A stretch of DNA of 64,000 bases from Sipunculus nudus (GCA_026874595.1 CM049309.1:18851576-18915575); one strand, 5' to 3'. Positions 10,890 to 24,157 are shown, counted from the stretch's first letter. Program-made: numbers and translations. Notes: generated from the letters alone by a model not told the origin.

Positions 10890-12395
10890 TACTAACATTC
10901 TGAAAAAAAAGAGAAAAATGAACTGATTTTTCCCTTTTCTCCTTTTCCCCTATTTTCATAATAAGGGTAACCTTCAGAGGAACGCACAACCTTACAGCTG
11001 GTCATCCTGCAAAATTCTTTACTTTGCCAAAAGTAAGTAGTGGAGAGGCCTGTTGTGTTAATCCGGATGGTAATTGCATGGGCGCAATTTCATGGTGGGG
11101 GGGGGGGGCAGCGTAGGATATTACTCCCTACCTCACCCAATCTTTCCAACCCACGGTATACCATACCCCCCCCCCCACACACACACACACATAAACACAT
11201 TTTGCAAACAAAAAATCAAATTTGTTTCCACAACAACTGCAAAATTTTAAATGTCAGGTTTGCCATTTAATGTCATAAATATATGAAAATTAATACAGAA
11301 TGGGACATGTAAGACTGTAAACCAAAAGTTTTTCTGTGGGATGCTTTTTGTTTGGGTAGGTTAAACCTGAAAATCCTATTAAATTTGTATCATTTTAGTC
11401 GAGTAGGGGTTAAGTGGATGTTAATTCAAACATCGAATGCAGTAGAGCAGGTCAAGAATAGTTAAATGCTCTGGTCTTACTCTGTGTTCACATAGATACA
11501 CCCCTGAACTACATAAACCAGATTCAGATAAATTTTCTAGTGCTGGTCCTTCTGAACCATTTCTGTCAATTAACTAGACTTGTATATTTTACGCCTAATT
11601 TCGACATTTAACCTATGACATCTGGGTTTTAGTGTGTATGCAAAATTGGAGATGAACAGTTTTGAGTAACCCGGAGAGATAAACCTGTCAGGGTCCGACA
11701 AGGGCACATGGATGCGACATGTAAAGTACTGGGTGCACAGCGTCCATGGGAAAATCTGTCTGCTGAGAGAGTTCGGTGACAAGGCGACCTGTATTAGCAA
11801 AGGTTGAAAGGGGAATAACACTTCCAAATTCTCAAATAAAAGGATACATGTTCAAGGTTGAGAAATTAATGCTCGATATGTCCAAATTTGTATGAGAAGA
11901 ATATGATTAAATATGCAAAATTTTAGCATTATTAGATCTGGAAAGTGCAACACATTTTTTTACAAGTTCTGGTTTAAGAAACAATGTACCATTAGAAAAG
12001 TTGTGATCCAAGTTAAATACAGATTTTTATTTGTTTGCAATCCCCATTGCTTCAAATATAATCTAAAAAGGGGGGGGGGGGGGGCTTAAAACCCTGAGAA
12101 CCCCAAAAAGTTATACATATGGTCAACAAATCAAAATGAAACATTGTAAAAGAAATCTCTCTTTCCAAGTATACTGCATACTCTTTCTTCCATATTTTTT
12201 TATTGATACATATTTGATATGTTTAAATTCAATTTTTATTTGTGCAATCTCAATAATATAATACGTATTTCTATTGAATTCACAAAATCAAAATATTAAA
12301 GGTTGTCCTAATGCAAATTGTTTATTAAGAATGCCGTATATCTCAAATATACCCAACAAGTGGCATTATTTAAGGTCACAAAGGAGTGAATTGCA
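10890..12395 (-). promoter_or_regulatory. 5-prime flank of left GAA copy, mirrored in the right copy
   Basis: Blocks at about 10905-11030, 11460-11830 and 12290-12395 reappear inverted at about 29100-29230, 28490-28830 and 27040-27130. The flank must contain the leader exon and promoter of both genes, but no TATA box or start site can be assigned by eye. Two G or C tracts and a (CA)n run at 11095-11190 are inserted in this copy. Confidence 0.5.
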
Positions 12396-12520
12396 ACTTC
12401 ACATGTGGCCCTGGTATCTTTGCATCAGATCTTTGATGCTTATGTCATATTAAACAAGGCAAGGACAAGTAGCAACATGCAGTATGTACAGCTTGACCAA
12501 GTTTGGCACGGATAGTCAGG

Positions 12521-12795
12521 GGCATAGCCAAGGAGTTGCGGCAATGGGTCAATTGCCTCAATCCCATCCCCCCCCCCCCCCCCCCTCTCGCAAATCCTAT
12601 TTGCATGAAATACCTGAGGGAACCTCTCCAGACACAAAACATCTGCTTAGATGTCTTAAATATATGAAAATATCAGTCTTTTTTACCTGTAGATTAATTA
12701 CTGTCCACATTCACTTGCAGGTCACAAATTATTAATAACTGAACTTTTTCTCCTGTTTTCAGCTTAATGTTACAAGGATATTGAAGTTGGCTGGT

Positions 12796-12843
<48 letters not shown>

Positions 12844-12957
12844 TATAGTATATGTGTGTGTATGTGTACTTTTTGACCAGGAAATATACTGTTGCAGACC
12901 GGCCCGACACCCCCCCCCCCCCCCCCATAAATCCTGGTTATGCTCCTTGATGGCATA
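12521..12957. mobile_element. Short element with hAT-like ends and C tracts
   Basis: Left end caggggcatagccaaggag, followed by a C tract near 12569. Right end aaatcctggttatgctcctt, preceded by a C tract near 12909. These are inverted with mismatches. The middle carries a (TA)n tract (12800-12842). The same end style recurs at 15958-17574. Confidence 0.5.
12800..12842. repeat. (TA)n microsatellite
   Basis: About 21 dinucleotides inside the element at 12521-12957. Confidence 0.95.
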
Positions 12958-13775
12958 TGGCATAGACAGCATGGACGGCATTGACTCGTGGTCGAACGGT
13001 ACATACTGTACGGTACAGCGGTACATACACAATTTCTTAACCCCGTGCTCTCAAAAGCAAATTCTTGCGATGCTCCACTACTGGTTTGGCAAACTCCCGG
13101 TCTGTGTTTATTTGGTAAAATTCATAAACGTGTATGAAAAATTTACCCATTATAACATATTAAAATATTATTAAACGACTTACCATTGTTGTTGTACAAA
13201 GTGAACTCTTATTGTAGGCCTATAAGGATCCAATCATCAATAGGTATATATAAGGGCCCACTCGGAAATTCGAAACTGGTTTCGTTTTCAGAAAATTATG
13301 TTCTTCATGTATGGTTTTGTCTTGTATTTTAAGTGGACGGTTTCGGTTTTAATAGACAAATTATTGTAACATCGTAAATCATTTAATATAATTAAATGGA
13401 TTAATGATGAAAATATTATCAAAAATTTGAAATCTATGCCCGGGCACTTCGTTGAGACCAAGTGAGAGCATTATCAACAGTAGGTGGCCAATTAATAAAT
13501 ATTGCAAATTTGCATAATGGTGCATGTTTCTCCGTTTCCTATGATATAGACACGTGTCAAACGACATGGACATACAAGATTTACGTGCGTCCAATCTCAA
13601 GCCAGGGCCAATACAGGGTTAAAGTAGGGTATATTGATTTCAAAACACTTCCGAAAGAATGTTTATACCTGAATTATTATTTCACTCTAGCAGGCATCAA
13701 ACTTTCAATCACTAAAATTATTAACAATGTTTCACTAAACTTTTGCCCACCGTCGCCATCATGCAAATATAATTA

Positions 13776-14375
13776 TCGAACGGACGCATTCGGAACACCT
13801 CGGCTGAACCCGTTGGCTTTTAGCCTCGGATGTACATAGGGGGCCACCATGGAAAATGGTATTCCGGCAAGCTCAAGGCCATGGCAGGTCAACCGCACAT
13901 CTGTTGTGCGCTTTGCATGAGCAAAACAATGTATTTTGAGTACTGATACTGCCAACTATCAGATATTCTACCATTATAGCTATAACAATGATCCAAGAAA
14001 CAGAGGCGGAAATCCCATGTTTTCTGATCTTGACCGCTCGAGGATACAGTTTGCGCCAGGAAGTCCACCTCGAGTGGGCGATGTTCGAGGTGGACGATGT
14101 ATTAGGCATTTGTTATAAAATGAACTTTCTGGTTAAATTACTGTTGGAACCTGGTTATATTATAGATGATTAGCAACATATAAAGCCCACGTTATCATGG
14201 CAAATCAATCTATTCGTTGTGATATAAAACTGTGATATTTTCTTAGACAAGTCAGAAGAAATGGCAACCCGGTGGATTTCAAAATTGGTGCATGGTGTAT
14301 CATTGGGCCATATATCCATCCGAGGTTAGAAGCCAACGGTTTTGGCCGAGGAGTTCCAAATGTGAGTGGACGGCT
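13776..14375. repeat. Inverted repeat pair of about 70 bp
   Basis: 13776-13842 (gttggcttttagcctcggat) and 14305-14375 (atccgaggttagaagccaac) are inverted copies with a 460-bp interval. Probably ends of a decayed element. Confidence 0.65.
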
Positions 14376-15637
14376 TTTTCCCCCGGAAGTGGCCGAAACC
14401 GAACAAATTTTCAAGTGGGCCTTTATTTGATCTCTCAGAAGCGGATAGGACGCCCCTCCCCCGTTTTCCTCCGAAGCGATTTTTTTCAGGGTTTCAGACA
14501 AAATTTTGCGGCTTTCCAGGTCTTTCTTTGGTCCTCATGAGTTGACCCACCCCCCTTTTCCTATATCCTTGATCCGCCCCTATCTCTATTGTCAGTGTTC
14601 CGACAAGACTATCATCATCATGAAACTACAAAACGTTCAGTGATGTAAATTAAAAATAATACAAAATCCGGTAGAAAATTAAATAAATATTATTAAAGGT
14701 GTTCAGACTTGTAAATAGGCAGAAGATTTGGGTTGATGAAATGTAATAATATTCACGATCCTATTGGCTACGATTGATGTATCCGGTCACATATGACTGT
14801 ACATTCACTACGCTTCGGCCCTTTGAAATATGTTCGGCAAAGTCAAAACAAAAGGTTTGTACTAAGCACAGACACCTGCTACTATATCTATACATATAGG
14901 TTACTCGGAGGATGCATAAATCGTTTATGTTTGCAAAACTACTGATTTATTCTGAATCTACCCGTAAGGTGCCATGTGGCGCCGAATATGTGTGCAGTTA
15001 TGCCTAGCTATAACCATAGCTGCCGTACGGTTACGTCCACCCGATGGCTTGGCGTGGGATCTCGAGACTATAAATACGGTTGCCGTGTGATTTTTCATCC
15101 CACGTTGTGTGTTCTCACATATTCTACGGCGACCGTACGCTGACCTCCGAAACTTTATTCTGGCTTAAAGCAAGCTAAAACCGCCAATACATAATCCCAC
15201 CAATGCCTTGATTTAACTGGATTCTCTGTTAGCATCGGGATGGACTTTGTTTTGGGTCGTATATCAACCACATCTAACGATTCCAGCGACAATGCACATG
15301 CAGGGCTTGTTGCGGATCCACAACTGTGATTCGATCGTTGACGGAGAGGAGCAGAGCGGATCGGAATCACTTCTTGGGACGAGACAAATGCAGGGCCATT
15401 ACGGGGACCGTAAGGCTATCGCGCGTAAAAATTGAACCAGCGCCTGTGAAAATCGTACGGGTACCTTGCCGGCATTGTATGAATATAGCAAAAAATGCTG
15501 ATTTTACTCACCGTACCGGTCCCGTATAGGATATATCTGAAAGCGGTTTTCGTTGCGTTTACCATGAAATATGCCAAACATGATATATATTGCCCTATAT
15601 TTGTATTGGTCATGTCACGGTGACACGTAGTCAGCAG

Positions 15638-15722
15638 TTTGTTAATCCTTCTTTACTGGAGCGTGCTGTTATGCAAGGATGACTGCAATGAGATGTCACC
15701 GAGGTAATGGTGCCAGTCGCGG
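15638..15722. repeat. Inverted partner of 24158-24240
   Basis: The stretch around atccttctttactggagcgtgct matches the reverse complement of the stretch ending agtaaagaaggat at about 24205-24225, with about one difference every eight bases. The midpoint of the pair, near 19.94 kb, is close to the axis of the outer gene duplication. Confidence 0.65.
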
Positions 15723-16227
15723 TTCCACCGATGAATTGTAGCCATTGGTTATCAGGTCAAGGACGATCGCATATTTCAATAAAGACTAGCGCGACACGCG
15801 ATGCGCGACAATAGAATGAGACTTATGGGCCACCATAAAAAACAGTAGCCTGCATCCTTCGTTTGAGGCACGTACTTCGTTTGTGGTATACCTGACAATT
15901 GTCTATAGGGCCTACGTCGAAAGTAGTACGATGTGACTGACGATGAAAATTCGTATACAGGGGCGTATTCATAGGGGGGCGCAAAGGGGCGCCCCCCCCC
16001 CTAAAATTCTGCTAACACTTATACCAGTCAACTACTGGCAAGTGTTATGTTTTGTTAACTCAGTTTTATAATATGTTATTTTAAATGGGTATGCTTACAC
16101 ATAGATATAAAATATGGCGTTTTAAGTAAAAAAAAAATATTTTCATGTTTCTCTATGCTCGATTATGGTAATGTTATTCCCATACGGAAAAGAAAGAAGA
16201 AATACAAGAAAGATCTTGTCTGTAAAT

Positions 16228-16229
<2 letters not shown>

Positions 16230-16283
<54 letters not shown>

Positions 16284-16286
16284 ATA
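16230..16286. repeat. (TA)n microsatellite
   Basis: Long AT run with one interruption, inside the hAT-like element. Confidence 0.95.
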
Positions 16287-17429
16287 ACTTATATAAAAAT
16301 GTATATTTATTATCAGTTCTAAAGGTTCCTTTTGACCTAAAGAGAAACTAGTGTTGTTGTATTTGTTGAAATTTTGTGAAGAAAGAACAAAAGCGTAGCA
16401 AGATATTGTTCTTAATGTAAATGTAAAGAGAGTAAGACTTTGAAAATTTCTAAAATAAATCTATACAGTTGAGGGATTATATACTTTCACATTTCTCTCA
16501 TGTTTTTTTACTATTTCTCTTTTTTATTTTGTTTGGGTGCAGAAGTGAAGTTTCCTGTGATTGTTCTGTAACATGATGGTGAATGGCCAAAAACTGTTAA
16601 ACAATCCATGCAGGCTATTTGAACTTTCACTAGACGCTTGCTATGCCTCATTTTTAAAATTTACCCTCGAATAAACCAAGAGACTATATGAAAGCTTCCG
16701 GTTTCTTGATTCTGGGGTATTTAAAATCCCCTCTAAATACCCAGCTACTGTCACCGGAGCTAGATGGCCAGGCTTTATGTCAGAAGCTGCATTTTCATTA
16801 GTTATATAAACCTGAAAATGGTATGCAAATAACAGTCAATGGGTATTTTTCACTTCTTACATTTCTTGTGTTTATGTATTTTAATTACCTCAGGTCAGAC
16901 CATCTTTATTTCTTTTGAACTCCAACTGGCTATAGTTCGAACTTAATTTCTGCAAAAATAATCTATCTACGGAAACCTATATTATGGAATTCATAATCAG
17001 ATACTCTACATGAAAAATAGATGTAGTATCCTTTGATAGATTTAGTGACATATAATAGTTAATCCATTTCAGTTCTTTTACATGTGTGCTGACCATCTTC
17101 TACTTAAAAGTTACAATTAAGTTACAACACTACACTTATTGATGCATATATTTTTCTGTTGTTCAAATAATGCATTATATATATATATATATATAATATA
17201 TATGTATATAGATGAGGGTCCCACGCGCTTAACATGATAAACAACTTGAACTAAATACCTTACAAATTACATATAATAATCATAATAATTATGCACCAAC
17301 TAAAAATATTTGATATGTTTAGTAGGAGACAATTTAACAGCCACGCAGTGTGTTCAAACAAGTTTAAATATGCTTGCTTCCTACTAATAGGGCTTTGTGG
17401 AATATCAATGTAATTAAAAAAAATTTATT

Positions 17430-17430
17430 A

Positions 17431-17488
<58 letters not shown>

Positions 17489-17490
17489 TG
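17430..17490. repeat. (TA)n microsatellite
   Basis: Long AT run near the right end of the hAT-like element. Confidence 0.95.
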
Positions 17491-18329
17491 ACATGTCTCA
17501 AAGACGCTAAACGGCCCCCTTTCCCGACTTTAGGGCTGCGCCCCCTCTATTTTCAAATCCTGAATACGCCACTGGTATAGACCTAACTGCCTCGCAATGT
17601 AGGCGCCACTTATGAGGATTTTAGTACAAGAGTAGGTATATCCGTGAAAATGTCAAAATTAGAATTGTCAAGAGTAACTCAAAATGTATAAGATTATTCA
17701 ATGATGTTTAAACGTTTCACCCACTGGCATATATTTGTCAATAAGAATAATATTTAATTTTGTATGTTTTATGTTAAATGTTAAAATGTGTTTATTTTTA
17801 TATATGGGAAACCTTTGTTCTCTATTAGATAAAACTATAAAACCGCCAGTTCAAGTGTCCATTTTGAAATTTATACAGTACAAAGACGAGCTCATTGACT
17901 TCAAAATATTAATCGATAATTTAATGAAAGATGTTTTATGGATATCATATGTAAAATATCTAAGGGTTTCTAATGGAAGAAAAAAATTCAAGTTTTCTCT
18001 TTAGAAGTATACTACTGCGTATTATATATATACATATACGCGCACATTGAAACACAGCTTTGTATTTTTTACAGACAGACAAACACACACACAAACAAGA
18101 AAAACACGGCTGAAAACATAACCTTCTTGGTGGAGATAAAAATCCTGTTTTAAACCACATTGTCACTTAATACAACTAGAATATCAGCAGAAGCTGACAA
18201 AAGCCCTCAGCCAAAAGAATAGTGTTTATAGGTTGTAACAGTAACAAGTATGAAATAATTTTTCTCACATGGATATATATCTGTACATGTCTCAGTTATA
18301 AATTTAAACTTGAGAGGTATGTAGTACCT

Positions 18330-19200
18330 TAGTAAGTATGGTAAGACCGATCTCATGCTGGACTCAGAGATCATCAAGGCATACCTTTATACCATGTTTC
18401 ATAAAAATCCACCTAGTGGTTCCTGAGAAATAAGCTCCTACGTTTTTCTTGTATTCTAAGCTCTGTAACCTTGAAAAGTAGGCCAAGGTCACCCACTTTT
18501 TAACTTGACCAAGATTTTGATAATATGCATCAGCACTGAAAAAAATTAATTTCCTATGTTGAAAACCTTTGGAGATATCCCCCTCACAAGGCCAAATTTA
18601 AAAAATAAAAAAAAAAAAAAATCAGAAAAAATAGAAATTGTAGGTGGCGCCACCAAACGTGTGCAGCAGGTACAGGCCATCAGTCCCGATGATCATAGTA
18701 AGTTTTGTGAAAATCCACCGAATGGTTCCTGAGAAATTATTATATAAGTGTTTTTCTATAATCAGCTCTAAGGTCACCCATCTTCCAACTTGACCGAGAT
18801 TTTGTCGATATACATCTTCACTGTAGAAATAAAATTCCTACGGTGAATCCTTTTCGAGATATCCCGCTCATAAGGCCAAAGTTGAAATATCCGATAAAAA
18901 TTCATTACAAAATCAGAAATTGTAGGTGGCGCCACCATGCTTATGCAGCAGGTACAAACCATCAGTCCCAATGATCATAGTAAGTTTTGTGAAAATCCGT
19001 ACGATGGTTCCTGAGAAATGAGCTTCTTAGTGTTTTTCTATAATCAGCTCTAAAACGTAAAAAAATAGGTCGTCACCGATCTTCAAACTTGACCGAGATT
19101 TTGTCGATATACATCTTCACCGAAGGAATAAAATTCCTAGGGCGAATCCTTTTAGAGATATTCCGCTCACAAGGTAAAAGTTAACGGACACCGGACGAAT
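18330..19200. repeat. Tandem repeat of about 282 bp with GGTGGCGCCACC core
   Basis: Units with ggtggcgccaccat/aa at 18643 and 18925, each followed by gcaggtac..ccatcagtcc and ggttcctgagaaat. They share the core palindrome and monomer length with the array at 25.0-26.3 kb but differ in the rest of the unit. Confidence 0.7.
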
Positions 19201-19264
19201 GGACAGCTTGGGTGACGACAATAGCCCATCAGCCTAAGGGCCGAGGGCTAAACACGAGAATAAA

Positions 19265-19266
<2 letters not shown>

Positions 19267-19329
<63 letters not shown>
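19267..19329. repeat. (TA)n microsatellite
   Basis: About 31 dinucleotides. Confidence 0.95.
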
Positions 19330-19330
<1 letters not shown>

Positions 19331-20093
19331 GTGTGTGTCTATTTGTGTGTTTACCTTGCTGAGTTATCGAGGCAGTTGGATGCAAATAAGAAACCCACGT
19401 GTGCAAGTAAGCAACCGATATGCAACTCCTGAGAATCGCACAGTTCACAATATGTGGTAGCTATATATAGCTCTGTATTTTAATTATCGGACCGAGAGTC
19501 AGTACCCAAGAAAATCTGTAATTTTACAACCAGCTGTTCACCTGCATGGCTTATTTGTCCATAAGATATGTTAATATAATTGAACCACAGGTAATTCCGG
19601 TTCAGAAAAGTTCTTTTAACGCCCTTATAACATGTGTATACGCTTGCTTATCTACCGGCTATATTGGTCAACGCCGTTCACGTGTTGAAAACTAAAGAAA
19701 TGTGACTGGAGAAATTCATTTCCTAAAGTTTAAAGATCACTAGTTAATGTTGAGGAGAATATTTGAAGCAGCGTCTTTTGCCAGTTGCAAAGTCGAAACT
19801 AATTGTTGGACCACACTTTCGTTATCGGTAGTTTTCATCTATTAAAAACATCAGCGTTTTTTTCATTACTATGACAGCATGTGCAGCGTGGAATCTGTGC
19901 CTTTTGGCTTAATGTTATAAAAGGTAAAGATACTATATTTAATACACGTAAGAGAACGTCATGACCTATTGGTCACCTCTTATGTCGTTAGGCCTTACGA
20001 TATATCATGGTCTACTACTAATTCATGTCCCGTTGCTACCAGAAGCCCCCGCGATAGTATTTGTTCCCCATGCATGAGCACGTGCGGCTCATG

Positions 20094-20175
20094 CTGATGA
20101 CTAGCCCGATTAAAGAGGGCGCAATATTACATATGGAAGGGCCTTGTAATATCGAGTCCAACTACACCGGGCTAG
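20094..20175. repeat. Imperfect hairpin near the axis of the inverted duplication
   Basis: gctgatgactagcccg faces cgggctagttgatgacagcc, with a second pair (atattaca and tgtaatat-like) inside. No RNA family recognised. Confidence 0.5.
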
Positions 20176-21156
20176 TTGATGACAGCCGAGCTTATTGTTC
20201 CAAGGCTATCTGATAAGAATGTATTGTTTAGAGAACACTTCAAAGTATAGAGTGTTTGTTGTGTGAGAGTCATCGAGCAACATGATAAAGCAATTAATAT
20301 CTGGCCATGCATTTGAACGCTTTGTCAGAGGAATGGTAAAACAAGAGAATTTCCAAAAGAAACATACAATTTTTTAAAGGTGATATTCAATTTAATTCAT
20401 ACATTTTAGGCCTGGACTGATATAGTATCTTAGATATTATACGGGGAAATTTCGTGAGGCGGGTAACGTAAACCTAATGTTTCGATTTTTTTTTATTTTA
20501 TTCTAATTTTAGTCGGTAAAACTAATCATGGGTATAGTTTTTGTATGAGTTGTTCTGTTACTATTACCCCTATTGTAACGCTCGAAGTGGGGGGGGGGGG
20601 GGGGTTATTACTCTCCCGCCACCCTTCTCTTCAAAATTCTAAATCCGCTTCTGCATTTATATTCACAACATGTATCTGACACGGAATTTAATTGTATTGT
20701 AGTATTCCCATTGGGTATACACACGACGGTGTGAAAACAAATATACAGTATATTATTTGACTGCCACTGCCCAGATACAATGGCTGTATCGCGTGTATAC
20801 GTACAGCGTTCAAAGGTTGCTCTGTCCATTGAATACAGATTGATAAATAATTGTATTTATATACTGGCGTATTGGTATACTATAAATCATATAGGCAGCG
20901 GTTAGGTTCACGGTTAACGGTGAGTATGCGTTTGATAAATTCATCTGTCTGCGACTGCTTAACCCATTCCGGCTTTAAGCATTCAGATATACTTAGTGTT
21001 TATTATATGTTGTCTGTTTGTTTCACTTTTAAAACAGATTTACCTGCCATCCGTCAGCCACTATATATTCACAAAATAAAAGTCTATATTGTTCAGGTTC
21101 GTAAATCTCAAGCCTTAAATATGATATGATACCGTCATGAAATTAAGTGCTGCATA

Positions 21157-21159
<3 letters not shown>

Positions 21160-21220
<61 letters not shown>
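21160..21220. repeat. (TA)n microsatellite
   Basis: About 30 dinucleotides. Confidence 0.95.
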
Positions 21221-21223
<3 letters not shown>

Positions 21224-21779
21224 GCTTAAATTGGGTCAGAGTAATTGCAATAATGAAGCATTTGTGCGAGTACAAGACAAATATATTTTCTAAACAGAAA
21301 GTGGTAAGGGGCCACAAAAACCTCCGCCAGGATCCGAAGCAACAGCCCAGCAACACAGGAAATGTTTGATCCGATCATATAAATCAATTCAATGCTTAGC
21401 TATCTACATATATATATCACTTACTCTAGTATCCAAAGGAACAAAAGAAATTGCCATATGGCGAAATAATCAATGAAACCTTCGAATAAGAAAAAAAAGT
21501 GATGATTATCCAGATCACCTCTTGACTTTAACTAATTGTTCCTCATAAGTTATCCTAACCCTAGACAAAATTTCATCAAAATCGGCACAGAGCTTCTTGA
21601 GTAAAGATGGACACAGACAAACCAAATCACAAGGGTAATACACAATACCTCCCGGTGGCGGATCTCTATGATTATGTGTACAGCTACCGCATTTCTCCGG
21701 TTAAGCAAGATTTCCAAGATGAGCAAATATCCATGCATTGAAAGAGGCATCGGTAATGCTCAATACAGACAAAACTGTG

Positions 21780-22990
21780 CACAAAAACATAATAAATTCC
21801 GTTTCACATTTGACAAAAACTATCCAATGAAATTGAGAAACTGATCTCAGAGGATATAATAAAGAAGGTGTCATGTCCAACTGAATGGTTTTCTCGTATT
21901 GTCACCCCGCCGAATCCGAAGAAATCTGACGAAATTCGCCTGTGCATTTTCAAGTGAGACGCTTACCGTGCCATTCTGCGTACAGGACATGTCACTCCTA
22001 CGCTGGATGGGCTGATTGTTGATTTTCAAGGTTCTACTGCGTTCAGAAAGATTGATTTACGGTCGGGATATCATTAGTTGAAATTGCATCCATCATGCCG
22101 CTATATCACAACCTTCCCAACGTACATCGGTCTTTTCCGCTACAAGCGACATACCATACAATATGTCATTGCCGTTATCAATAGTGTCAAATCGAGAAAC
22201 GCTACTCCCAGACGGAACACGAAGCGTTGGCAGTGGTCTGGGTATGTGAGCACTTTCAAAATCTTGACACCATTAAAAATCTTGGCAGATCACCAGCCTC
22301 TCGTCGGTATCTACGGATGAGTACCTCCAAGTAATGTTTAACGAATACCCCAGGTACCCGATCGTAGTCAGTTGTCAGTTCAACTATTGCGGGGACCATT
22401 ATACCTGTCCTAGACAAGTTTTCGCGATCTTCGTCTATATGGAAGTTTTGGTCCGCCTTTTCAAAGATACACTTTTAGACAATACATGGGGGAATGTGGA
22501 GTGAAACACAAAAAATTACACCTGTCTGGCCACAAACCAATGCCCAGACAGAAAGTTAAAAAAACCGCTAATGAAAGGAGTACGGGAAGCCCATCTTCAA
22601 GGCCGCCATGGAATGACCGAATTCTTGCGCATATATCTTGTACACCAAACTGTTCCACTCTGATTACTCCTTATCGCTTACTCTTTGGTCGTGATGCCAA
22701 AACCAAGCTACCACAGACTTCACTGCAAGAACCCGCTGACGACAATGTTGTCAGAAAGAAGGATGAAAAATATAGAGACAACCGAGCCAAAGCAAAAATA
22801 TCAACCCTCGAGATAGGAGATGTATAGTCCTTGTAAAGCAGCAGAAACAAAAAAAGTTGACAACGCCTTATGACCCGCTCCAGCTGGAAGTGACTGATAA
22901 ATCTGGTTCTATGGGAACAGCGAGTCGATCTAACGGTGATACAATTATGTTTCAATGTTTCGTCAGATGTCCCCACGCCAGTCCCAGATT
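21780..22990 (+). pseudogene. Degenerate Ty3/gypsy-type pol remnant (RT, RNase H, integrase)
   Basis: Fragments in pol order. An RT part near 21825-22140 has the L-R-S-G-Y-H and F-x-T-x-I-G-L-F-R-Y-K-R motifs of metazoan gypsy RT. An RNase H part near 22190-22320 has E-H-E-A-L-A-V-V-W and D-H-Q-P-L. An integrase C-terminal part near 22440-22830 has L-L-F-G-R-D-x-K-T-K-L-P. Stops, frame changes and large internal deletions, including the RT catalytic centre, show it is dead. No LTRs found. Confidence 0.8.
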
Positions 22991-23144
22991 CACATGATAT
23001 ATCTAACAGCGAGATTCAACCAGTGAAGATGCGTGCAGTGAGCCGTCTCTCAGAGAATCCGCTCAAATCCCAATCACTGGGCGAAAAACCAAGACTTGTT
23101 ATTAAGAAACCTCGCAGACTGATGGAAGAAATGTAAATTACGTT

Positions 23145-23870
23145 CATTCATGATCGAGAAGGAAAGTAAAGCTCTTACATGGGTATGTGACAAATTCCAC
23201 AGATTTGTGTTCAGTTTACCATCGTTTCGTCTAATGACGGATCACAAACCGCTCTTACCTTTAATCAACAGTGACAATTTCAACATCGCACAAATGAGAT
23301 GCCAGCGTATGCTAATGAGATTAATGAAATTCAACGCTGGAGGAAGAAATTTGTCAGATCAAAGATGTTTTCCTCCTGGAGCAAATCTTCAGAAATGCTC
23401 TAACGGCAAACTAGGTAAAATTCGTGAAGCCAGTGAACGGATGATCAGATAAGTACAGCCATAGACCTCACACTACATGGATCGCGATCCTACGCTCGAG
23501 ATCTGCCAACAATAGTCAACAGTCTATATGACCACAGGGAACACTTTCCGTTGCAAATGGACTGCTGCTGTACAACAGTAGATTAGTAGTACCACAATAA
23601 ATGCGAAAGGAAATTTTTGAGAAAATTTACCATGGCCACCAGGGAATCACCAAGTCTAGAGAACGCGCAAATTCAGGCTAATGGCGAGGCTGAGCGATTT
23701 GTAGGAATTGTAAAGAAAATCTTTCAACAAAACGACGAATTCATGTCATTACTCGTGTCCAAAAAATACCCCAAACTCAAGCACAGGAATGAGCCCAGCA
23801 CAACTCATGATGAACAGAAACTTGCGAACAAAGCAAAGCAAGGTATCCTCATTTCTTAAACAGAAGGTAT
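23145..23870 (+). pseudogene. Second gypsy-type pol remnant (RNase H and integrase)
   Basis: An RNase H end of a different subfamily (T-D-H-K-P-L, then R-C-Q-R-M-L-M-R-L-M) is followed near 23600-23660 by an integrase zinc-domain trace (Y-H-G-H-Q-G-I-T-K) that is fused to an integrase core end (A-N-G-E-A-E-R-F-V) near 23675. The zinc domain and core are joined by deletion. Not functional. Confidence 0.78.
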
Positions 23871-24157
23871 TCTACAAAACCATAAGAGCAGTTGAACCCA
23901 GGTGATGTTGTTCGCCTTGTTGTGATCGTGGTTACATTAGTAATTTATTTATTAAAGACCTCAGAGACATTTTAAATTATTTAATGCGTCTTTTTAGATT
24001 ACCATTTAACTTTGTATGAACAGTTTTGTAGGAGACATTTATTACACATACCATGATGTAAAATTTTAAACAGCCTTAGTTTGCATGTTTATCTTATACT
24101 CTTACCTCCACCAGGAAACCCTTTAAAATAAAAGTTTTAGAATTGCGCGTCGGTGGT

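Larger units (their letters stand above)
430..10898 (-). pseudogene. GAA-like left copy (inverted paralogue), exons 1-5 visible, frameshift in exon 3, runs off left edge
   Basis: Five exons on the minus strand: exon 1 10889-10764, exon 2 3293-3051, exon 3 2567-2418, exon 4 1844-1670, exon 5 523-430. Lengths are 126, 243, 150, 175 and 94 nt against 126, 243, 149, 175 and 94 in the right copy, and all donors and acceptors are intact. The four intact exons encode 212 residues with 20 differences from the right copy, so this is a paralogue rather than a sequencing duplicate. Exon 3 has one extra base in the C/T run at about 2451-2457, which leads to a TAG within four codons. That makes a product beyond about 170 residues impossible unless the extra base is an assembly error. 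The catalytic half would lie left of position 1 and cannot be judged. Confidence 0.85.
15958..17574. mobile_element. hAT-like non-autonomous element with 5-bp target duplication
   Basis: Begins CAGGGGCGTATTCA and ends TGAATACGCCACTG (inverted, one mismatch), flanked by GTATA at 15953-15957 and 17575-17579. Length 1617 bp. The ends carry G/C-rich stretches (ggggcgcc and gcgccccct). Two (TA)n tracts lie inside. No transposase frame survives. CAG..CTG ends fit hAT elements, some of which make 5-bp duplications; that assignment is inference. Confidence 0.75.

Noticed and set aside
12694-13032. Frames containing long Tyr-Ile runs
   Set aside because: They are translations of (TA)n microsatellites, as are similar frames at 17374, 19212, 19248, 21135 and 26484.
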